Assembly: GCA_002501695.1 (NCBI GenBank) | Contig: DANZ01000134.1 | Location: 1-11,816 of the forward strand | Length of the DNA: 11,816 nt | Source of the DNA: Methanolobus sp. UBA474 | GTDB lineage: Archaea; Halobacteriota; Methanosarcinia; Methanosarcinales; Methanosarcinaceae | Direction: 5' to 3' | Shown: piece after piece, positions 6,806 to 11,816 of the stretch | Position numbering within the stretch: the first letter of the stretch is position 1 | Layout: the number at the start of each line of letters is the position of its first letter | Made by a program: the position numbers and the translations under genes | Notes under the pieces: model-generated | What the model was told of the DNA's origin: nothing | The model's database searches: none | Seen by the model: only the letters and a program-made list of their open reading frames with translations

Positions 6806-6844
6806 AAAAAAAGAAGCGCCCTGATCACATTGATTCAGGAGCGC
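6806..6844 (-). terminator. Intrinsic-like terminator overlapping the argS stop codon
   Basis: On the minus strand the arm GCGCTCCTGA (6844-6835) pairs with TCAGGGCGC (6824-6816), nine pairs with one bulged base, a ten-base loop, and a seven-T run (6812-6806). The first arm includes the last argS codons and the loop contains the TGA. The 49-base gap between the convergent genes holds nothing else that I can support. Confidence 0.65.
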
Positions 6845-8528
6845 CGAGTCCCAGTGTATCGAGTGTGCTTGCAAGCACTATCCTTGCGCAGTCCACCAGC
6901 GCGATCCTGCCGGCCCTTACGTCGTCGTCCTCTGCATTGAGCACAGGTACGAACCTGTAGAACTGGTTGAAGGATTCGGCAAGCTCCCTGGCGTATATAG
7001 CAATGGCATTGGGTTTCAATTCCCTTGCAGAGGTTTCAAGGGCGCTGTCAAAAGAAGCCATCTTCTTGATAAGACCCACTTCCGTATCTTCGACCAGTAT
7101 CGATGGGTCTATTGGGGCTTCGGGGTCCCACAGGCCGTCTTCCTCCGCTTTCTTGAGGATGTTGCATGCACGTGCATGGGAGTACTGTATGAACGGGCCC
7201 CCCTGCTTCTCAAAATCCAGGGCTTCTTCCCAGTTGAAGACAGTGGATTTCTCAGGAGAGACTTTCACGATATCATATCTGACAGCACCTATTCCCACGG
7301 TCCTTGCAACGTCCTTCTTGAACTCCTCCGGCATCTCAGGGCGGCGTTTGTCGACTTCAAGGTAAGCCTGTTTCTCGATCTGGTCGAGCAGGTCATCAGC
7401 CGAGATGAACTTGCCCCGGCGTGTGCTCATAGAGCCTTCCGGCAGGGATACAAATTCGAATATAACGATCTCTGGCTCAGGTTTGCCTATCAGCCTTAAG
7501 GTTGCCTTGAGCTGTCCCGATATGAGCTTATGGTCAGCTCCCAGCACATCTATCATCCTGTCAGCTCTCTCGCTCTTCCATTCGTGATAGGCTAGATCGC
7601 GTGTGGTATAGAGGGATGTGCCGTCGGTGCGCTGTATGACAAGGGTCTTCTCAAAACCATAATCAGAGAGGTCAACGACAAGTGCGCCCTTATCGACCTC
7701 GGTCTTGCCTGTGGCCTTAACTTCTTCTACTATCCTGGAAACCGCACCTGAACGGATAAAACCTGACTCATGGGGGAAGCTGTCGTGCTGTACGTTCATA
7801 CGCAGCAGGGTCTCCCTGATACCAGCTATGGCCAGAGAGACCGCTTCATCAAAGCCCTGGATGGTTTTCTCATCGCCTTTCTCCACCAGCTGCATAAGCC
7901 TGTCTATCTCAGCTACCTTTGCGGGATCCTCGGTCAGTTCGACGTTTGCCCTGATGTAAACATCCGCGATCGCATGGTCGGGCTTTCTGGAAGTGTCAAA
8001 TTCAAAGCGTGAGAGCGCCCATGAGACAATAGCTATCTGGCGGCCCATATCATTGACATAGTACTGGGTCTCCACATCGTATCCTGCACGTTTGAGCACT
8101 CTCTTGAGAGTGTCACCTATAATGGAGTTGCGTATGTGACCCACATGCAAGGGTCCGTTTGGATTTGCAGATGTGTGTTCCAGCAGGATACGGCCGCTGC
8201 AGAAGCCTCCACCGAACCCGGATGTTTCGGTCCTTATCCTGAAGACGGTCTCATCCACATAGCTGCGTGATGCATCTATATTGATGTAAGGGCCGACTGC
8301 CGTTACATTTCCGATAAGCGAGCCGTCCGGAAGGAAGACAGCATCCGCTATTTTCCTGGCAAGGTCTTTGGGACTCTGTTTAGCCTGTGCAGCAAGCCTG
8401 AAAGCGACCTTTGAAGCTATATCAGCATGCTGGGAAGGCTCCAGCCCGAGGTCGTCTGCCTGCAGGCCCATGGATGCAAGGGCATCCGTAAGAACTGAAG
8501 TAACCTGTTTTTTGAATTCAAGGAACAA
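6825..8528 (-). CDS. argS: Arginyl-tRNA synthetase
   Basis: Class I aminoacyl-tRNA synthetase that charges tRNA-Arg with arginine using ATP, in the cytosol. The 567 residues show the full archaeal ArgS layout: an N-terminal additional domain (about 1-105), HVGH (128-131) as the HIGH motif after ANPNGP, the ND-MGRQ region (159-164), SMSTRRG (366-372) as the KMSKS equivalent, QYSHAR (448-453) at the start of the DALR anticodon-binding domain, and the typical ending LGLGAPESM. The start is TTG (8526-8528). It is the only plausible one: an in-frame TGA lies three codons upstream, GAGGTG (8534-8539) is five bases before it, and MFLEFKKQV matches the Methanosarcina ArgS N-terminus as I recall it. 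It lies 22 bases downstream of prf1, forming a translation operon. Confidence 0.97.
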   Translation of the reverse strand: MFLEFKKQVTSVLTDALASMGLQADDLGLEPSQHADIASKVAFRLAAQAKQSPKDLARKIADAVFLPDGSLIGNVTAVGPYINIDASRSYVDETVFRIRTETSGFGGGFCSGRILLEHTSANPNGPLHVGHIRNSIIGDTLKRVLKRAGYDVETQYYVNDMGRQIAIVSWALSRFEFDTSRKPDHAIADVYIRANVELTEDPAKVAEIDRLMQLVEKGDEKTIQGFDEAVSLAIAGIRETLLRMNVQHDSFPHESGFIRSGAVSRIVEEVKATGKTEVDKGALVVDLSDYGFEKTLVIQRTDGTSLYTTRDLAYHEWKSERADRMIDVLGADHKLISGQLKATLRLIGKPEPEIVIFEFVSLPEGSMSTRRGKFISADDLLDQIEKQAYLEVDKRRPEMPEEFKKDVARTVGIGAVRYDIVKVSPEKSTVFNWEEALDFEKQGGPFIQYSHARACNILKKAEEDGLWDPEAPIDPSILVEDTEVGLIKKMASFDSALETSARELKPNAIAIYARELAESFNQFYRFVPVLNAEDDDVRAGRIALVDCARIVLASTLDTLGLGAPESM

Positions 8529-8533
8529 GATAA

Positions 8534-8539
8534 CACCTC
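8534..8539 (-). promoter_or_regulatory. Strong ribosome binding site that fixes the TTG start of argS
   Basis: GAGGTG on the minus strand, in the 22-base gap between prf1 and argS, is complementary to the GATCACCTCC tail of archaeal 16S rRNA and sits five bases before TTG. No ATG or GTG is available in frame nearby; the next ATG is codon 20. Confidence 0.75.
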
Positions 8540-8550
8540 AATGACAGGTA

Positions 8551-9795
8551 TCAGACACCCGTGTTGAACCTCAGTATAGCCACGATCCCGCCAAACGCAT
8601 TGAAAAGCTGGGACCCTTCATCAAAGTCGGTGGATACGAATTCCACATTGGTGGCCATCTGGTCGGCGAGCTCGGATAGTTCATCGACTATATCGGCTCT
8701 CTCAACTACTTCAAGGGTGGTGCCACATACAGGACATTGTCCTGAAACGTCGGTCTGCTCCCCGGGCTTGAAGTCCCGTGTGACCTTGTTCTCGTAATCC
8801 CCTGTGGGACAGCGCAGGGTGATCCTCTCAGCCCTGAGGCCTTCAGATATCAGCAGTACCTCCACGGCCCCCATGCTCAGGTTCTGCCGGACCTGTGCCT
8901 CACCATATGCAGCTTTTCCGGAGTCCGATACAAGCTCCTTCAGGAACCGCTGCACGAGTTTCTTCTCGATCATCAGGTCAAGGTCCGAAAGTTTCTCACT
9001 TGCTGCATTAACAAGCTCTGAGAGGCCAGACTCATCAGTATAGGCGATATCGAACATTCCGAGGACCTTCTTCTGTATCTCATGGTGGAAGAACTCTCCG
9101 GCCTCGAACTCCTCTTTTGTGGGGGAAGGGCCGCCGATGAGCACTCCTTCGAAATCTTTCTGGTTCACCGACATGAAGACCTCACTGGCAGAATCACCGA
9201 TGCGTTTGAAGAATTCATGGATAGCGATAAGTCTGAGCTGCTGGAACCTGTGGGCACTCTGTCCTCCTTTCCTCTGTTTCCCGGGTACTGAAGAGGTCAT
9301 GTGCCTGAAAGCCTCTATGTGTTTACCTACCAGCAGGCCGACTGTGGCCTCTCTTCTGTCAAGTACGAGCAGGCCGTATGTCTTGGCATCCCTTAGCATC
9401 TCCTCAAGAGGTTCCAGGTAGAAAGAGGAGTCACAGTGGTATCTGTAAGTGACGATCGGCTGAGGCGGCTCGACGATCATCGTTTCCATGCTTGTTTTGT
9501 TGGCACCTATATCCACGGCACCCGTGAAGAAGACGATGCCGTTCTCCGGGACCTCCACATATCTCAGCCGGGAAAGCAAAGATTCCACAGCGCCCTGGAC
9601 ATTGTCCTTTGTAACCTTGGACTTGATGTTGGCTGCCTGGCCGTGCTCTGTCCTGAGCTGGGAAGTGATATCGGATATTTGCTTGTTAGGAGGGATATAG
9701 AGAGAGATCAGCTCGGTGCCGCGCCCCTTCTTGGTACGCAGTTCCTCTAGCTTCTTTTTGAATTCATATTTAGAATGAGCAGATTGTTCTGACAT
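8551..9795 (-). CDS. prf1: Peptide chain release factor aRF1
   Basis: Recognises stop codons in the ribosomal A site and triggers peptide release; acts with aEF1A-GTP in archaea. The 414 residues carry the class I factor signatures: NIKS (56-59) and Y-x-C-x3-F (119-125) in the stop-codon-recognising domain, GKQRKGGQSAHRF with the catalytic GGQ at 177-179, and the C-terminal domain ending FGGIVAILR. Length and ending match archaeal aRF1. The ATG at 9793-9795 with GGAG ten bases upstream is chosen over a TTG six codons earlier, because MSEQSAHSKYEFKKKLEEL matches the family start. Odd: the zinc-ribbon minidomain has Cys329, Cys354 and Cys357 but reads CPTG where a second CxxC cysteine is expected. 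It is first in an operon with argS. A TATA box lies about 85 bases upstream. Confidence 0.97.
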   Translation of the reverse strand: MSEQSAHSKYEFKKKLEELRTKKGRGTELISLYIPPNKQISDITSQLRTEHGQAANIKSKVTKDNVQGAVESLLSRLRYVEVPENGIVFFTGAVDIGANKTSMETMIVEPPQPIVTYRYHCDSSFYLEPLEEMLRDAKTYGLLVLDRREATVGLLVGKHIEAFRHMTSSVPGKQRKGGQSAHRFQQLRLIAIHEFFKRIGDSASEVFMSVNQKDFEGVLIGGPSPTKEEFEAGEFFHHEIQKKVLGMFDIAYTDESGLSELVNAASEKLSDLDLMIEKKLVQRFLKELVSDSGKAAYGEAQVRQNLSMGAVEVLLISEGLRAERITLRCPTGDYENKVTRDFKPGEQTDVSGQCPVCGTTLEVVERADIVDELSELADQMATNVEFVSTDFDEGSQLFNAFGGIVAILRFNTGV

Positions 9796-9873
9796 ATTGG
9801 AAATACTCCGCAATTGAAGTGAACTTAAATGTATTCTTATCTTCGATTAGATTGTGGTGCATATGTACATCTA

Positions 9874-9887
9874 ACTATAAATATAGG
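9874..9887 (-). promoter_or_regulatory. Candidate TATA box for the prf1-argS operon
   Basis: On the minus strand CCTATATTTATAGT. A start site near 9855 would give a leader of about 60 bases with the GGAG site near 9805. The block is nearly symmetric, so a plus-strand promoter cannot be excluded. The 131-base gap 9796-9926 otherwise shows no RNA gene. Confidence 0.45.
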
Positions 9888-9926
9888 TTGTGAGCCTGCA
9901 AGTGAAGTATCATATTAACTGTTATA

Positions 9927-10865
9927 TCATACAATGTGGGAAACAGTACCGTCTTTAGATATCAATACCACCCTGCTTATCTCGACATCGTCAGCGATCC
10001 TGTATCCAAGCAGGGTTGCAAGCTTACCTGAGAAGTCAAGTACTTCCTCATGGGAAGGCATCGCTTCACGCGGGAGCCTCTTCCTCGAGAAACCCAGATG
10101 CATGTAAGCCTTCACCTCGATGTAATCGGGCTGTGCCTTTCGTATCATTTCAGCGTAACCTTCGGGGTCGAACATGTTAACGCCCTTTATAAGGGTTATG
10201 CGTATGACGGTCCTGGTATCCTTTTCCCTGAGTATTTCGAGGGAGCGGCCTATCCTTTCCCAGAGACCGGCTGATACGGGATTGCAGACCTTCTCATAGG
10301 TATCCCTGTCCGGAGCGTCAAGGCTCATGTAAAGCTGGGACGGGTTTATGCGCTCCATGATCTTCGGGTTGGTCCCGTTGCTCACAACGAAAGTGGTAAA
10401 TCCCTGCCTTTTGAACTCTTCGACGAGCTCGGGAAGGTAAGGGAAAAGTGTAGGCTCTCCTGATAGTGATATAGCCACATGCTTCGGGTCATTACCCGCT
10501 ATCCAGCGCTCTTTCGGGGCAGACCCTCCAAAGCCCGATAATAATTTCCTCTGCGACTCGATGCAAGACCCCACTATTTCCACTGGAGAGTCCCATTCCA
10601 CGGGCAGCGGCACATCCACTTCAGTGGGTCTCCAGCAGTGCAGACATTTCTGATTACACATAAGAGTCGGCGTCATCTGCAGGCATCTGTGCGATTCGAT
10701 CCCATAGAAAGCGGCTTTATAACATGAGCCCTCATCCTGCATGGACCTGCGAAGCCAAAGACATGTCTTGACAGCGGAATGCCTGCCTGCAAGACTGTAT
10801 CCCTGCTTTCTCAACAGGCTGTTAAAGTCTGTTATATCCTCAGTTTTCTCTCTTTTTCTTGACAT
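9927..10865 (-). CDS. taw1: tRNA 4-demethylwyosine synthase Taw1 (TYW1), radical SAM
   Basis: Converts N1-methylguanosine-37 of tRNA-Phe to the tricyclic 4-demethylwyosine, using pyruvate as carbon source; it is the second step of wyosine synthesis, after the m1G37 methyltransferase. The 312 residues hold the radical-SAM cluster motif C-x3-C-x2-C (Cys70, 74, 77). N-terminal Cys35, 48 and 61 are spaced 13 and 13 apart, as expected for the second 4Fe-4S cluster special to TYW1. The HVAISLSGEPTL stretch (131-142) and YMSLDAP (179-185) follow the radical-SAM barrel. There is no flavodoxin domain, as in archaeal but not eukaryotic enzymes. The ATG at 10863-10865 has no ribosome binding site and lies about 28 bases from the centre of a TATA box, so translation is probably leaderless. 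It precedes prf1 on the same strand, with a separate promoter between them. Confidence 0.95.
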   Translation of the reverse strand: MSRKREKTEDITDFNSLLRKQGYSLAGRHSAVKTCLWLRRSMQDEGSCYKAAFYGIESHRCLQMTPTLMCNQKCLHCWRPTEVDVPLPVEWDSPVEIVGSCIESQRKLLSGFGGSAPKERWIAGNDPKHVAISLSGEPTLFPYLPELVEEFKRQGFTTFVVSNGTNPKIMERINPSQLYMSLDAPDRDTYEKVCNPVSAGLWERIGRSLEILREKDTRTVIRITLIKGVNMFDPEGYAEMIRKAQPDYIEVKAYMHLGFSRKRLPREAMPSHEEVLDFSGKLATLLGYRIADDVEISRVVLISKDGTVSHIV

Positions 10866-10886
10866 TTGAGTTGTAGTTATTTTTCA

Positions 10887-10900
10887 GGATATATATAGTA
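10887..10900. promoter_or_regulatory. Symmetric TATA element between taw1 and the TPR gene
   Basis: GGATATATATAGTA holds an ATATATAT core that reads alike on both strands. Its centre is about 28 bases from the taw1 ATG and 48 bases from the TPR ATG, distances that would suit start sites for both genes. I see no second good box in the 75-base gap. Confidence 0.5.
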
Positions 10901-10940
10901 TTGGAAAGGCCCGGGGAGGCAGTGCAGGAAAAGAGCACAT

Positions 10941-11750
10941 ATGAGCCGCTTGAACAAAAACTATATCAGATGTATGGGACTACTTTTTGTTATGAGCTTC
11001 CTGCAAAAGATATATGATGATTCCCTCGAGAAAAAAAGAATAAGGAGTACAGAGAAAGAAGCGATCGAAGCTTACAGCAAGGGACATGTCTCTCTCAAAT
11101 TAGGATATTCCGAGGAAGCCATTACATCCTATAACAAGGCTGAAGAATTATGGAATACCCTTGGAGATCTCTTTTCTGCACGGGGAATGGATGAAGAAGC
11201 CTCGCGAGCATATATGCATGCAGTTGAGACATGGTTTGACAAAAGTTTCGTACTCTATAAAACGGGCAAAATTGAAGAGGCCCTGGAACTAATAGACAGG
11301 ACCCTTGAAAAACAGTCAAGTAACCCGGAAATATTTTGTAGTAAGGCACTGCTGCTTTTTGAAAAGGAGAAGTATGAAGATGCCCTTCAATGCCTTGACA
11401 CTGCCCTGAGCCTGAATATCAAAGACCCGGGTGCCTGGTGCTACAGGGGTAACACTTTGTGTAAACTTGGAAGATATGGGGAAGCACTGGAATCATACGA
11501 CAGGTCCATAGAATTATCAGATCCTGTGACTTTCCGGTTTCCCCGCTTCGCCTGGATATCAAGAAGCCCTTCCTCACAGATACAATCGGACTCTGCACAG
11601 GCATGGTATTGCAAAGGTGTCGCTCTTTTTGAGCTTAAAAGGTATGATGAAGCCCAGAAAGCACTCGGGAACTCACTGGGGATAGAGCCCGGTTTTGAGA
11701 GTGCAAAAGAACTCAGGATGCTTTGCTTCGAAAAAGTAAAGACAGGATAA
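10941..11750 (+). CDS. TPR-repeat protein of unknown role
   Basis: A 269-residue protein built mainly of tetratricopeptide repeats, helical pairs that bind partner proteins. Repeats are visible at about 42-73, 74-97 (short), 98-126, 129-162, 163-196 and 220-253, several with the usual W/Y-x2-G/K...A..Y/F pattern. Residues 197-219 are an irregular insert rich in Phe, Arg, Ser and Pro that breaks the repeat rhythm. The first 21 residues hold a short hydrophobic patch (CMGLLFVMSFL), too weak to call a signal peptide. The ATG at 10941 has AGGA eleven bases upstream. A later in-frame ATG at 10992 (MSFLQKIYDD) gives a more typical start for a methanogen TPR protein and may be the true one. No catalytic domain is fused. 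It diverges from taw1; a functional link is not shown. Confidence 0.85.
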   Translation: MSRLNKNYIRCMGLLFVMSFLQKIYDDSLEKKRIRSTEKEAIEAYSKGHVSLKLGYSEEAITSYNKAEELWNTLGDLFSARGMDEEASRAYMHAVETWFDKSFVLYKTGKIEEALELIDRTLEKQSSNPEIFCSKALLLFEKEKYEDALQCLDTALSLNIKDPGAWCYRGNTLCKLGRYGEALESYDRSIELSDPVTFRFPRFAWISRSPSSQIQSDSAQAWYCKGVALFELKRYDEAQKALGNSLGIEPGFESAKELRMLCFEKVKTG

Positions 11751-11757
11751 ATGAGAA

Positions 11758-11810
11758 GGCATTAAACGATGATAACAACATATCAACTTTAATGCCCGCT
11801 TTTAATCTTT
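11758..11810 (+). terminator. Hairpin plus T-rich terminator after the TPR gene
   Basis: Perfect 9-bp stem GGCATTAAA (11758-11766) with TTTAATGCC (11788-11796), a 21-base loop, then a T-rich tail. It begins eight bases after the TPR stop. The last 66 bases of the window contain nothing else that I can see. Confidence 0.55.
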
Positions 11811-11816
11811 CTTTTG

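Noticed and set aside
9436..9750. A 104-codon plus-strand frame antisense to prf1
   Set aside because: It has no ribosome binding site that I can see and no domain, and it is fully covered by the conserved aRF1 coding sequence.
9796..9813. TTG start six codons upstream for aRF1
   Set aside because: The GGAG ribosome binding site lies within these codons and is correctly spaced for the ATG at 9793-9795, which also gives the conserved N-terminus.
9796..9926. Possible small RNA or tRNA in the prf1-taw1 gap
   Set aside because: No cloverleaf, no T-loop GTTCRA-type sequence and no strong hairpin could be found; the gap is accounted for by a promoter and leader.

Overview
The window looks like a chromosomal segment of a methanogenic archaeon of the Methanosarcinales, probably Methanosarcinaceae. 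It encodes an archaeal/eukaryotic-type release factor (aRF1), an archaeal ArgS and the archaeal wybutosine enzyme Taw1. It also has TATA-box promoters, some apparently leaderless genes, and GGAGG-type ribosome binding sites. ArgS and aRF1 resemble the Methanosarcina proteins as I remember them; no database search was possible, so the genus is not assigned. There are ten protein genes (one cut by the left edge), no RNA gene, no CRISPR array and no recognisable insertion sequence.

Left part (1-3748). An aldehyde dehydrogenase gene of the succinate-semialdehyde dehydrogenase type enters from the left edge and ends at 1005. Facing it on the minus strand is a compact, AT-richer three-gene operon: a small four-helix membrane protein, a cysteine-rich DUF3795 protein and a YafP-like GNAT acetyltransferase. 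Divergent from this operon is a surface lipoprotein of unknown role with eight N-glycosylation sequons.

Middle (3749-6775). A second, complete aldehyde dehydrogenase, about 58% identical to the first by hand count and alignable without gaps, lies 12 bases upstream of a thiamine-diphosphate enzyme resembling catabolic acetolactate synthase (AlsS). The two are probably one operon with an upstream TATA box.

Right part (6776-11816). On the minus strand aRF1 (prf1) and arginyl-tRNA synthetase (argS) form a translation operon. argS starts with TTG behind a strong ribosome binding site and ends inside a hairpin plus T-tract terminator. Upstream of it is taw1, the radical-SAM enzyme of tRNA wybutosine synthesis, also on the minus strand. 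Taw1 diverges from a TPR-repeat protein across a 75-base gap with a single symmetric TATA element. The TPR gene is followed by a hairpin terminator at the right edge.

Most of the window is ordinary housekeeping or small-molecule metabolism. The points most worth a second look are the duplicated dehydrogenases with their acetolactate-synthase-like partner, the unassigned membrane/DUF3795/GNAT operon, a TAG stop codon in a lineage that often reads TAG as pyrrolysine, and an aRF1 whose zinc-ribbon cysteines are incomplete.
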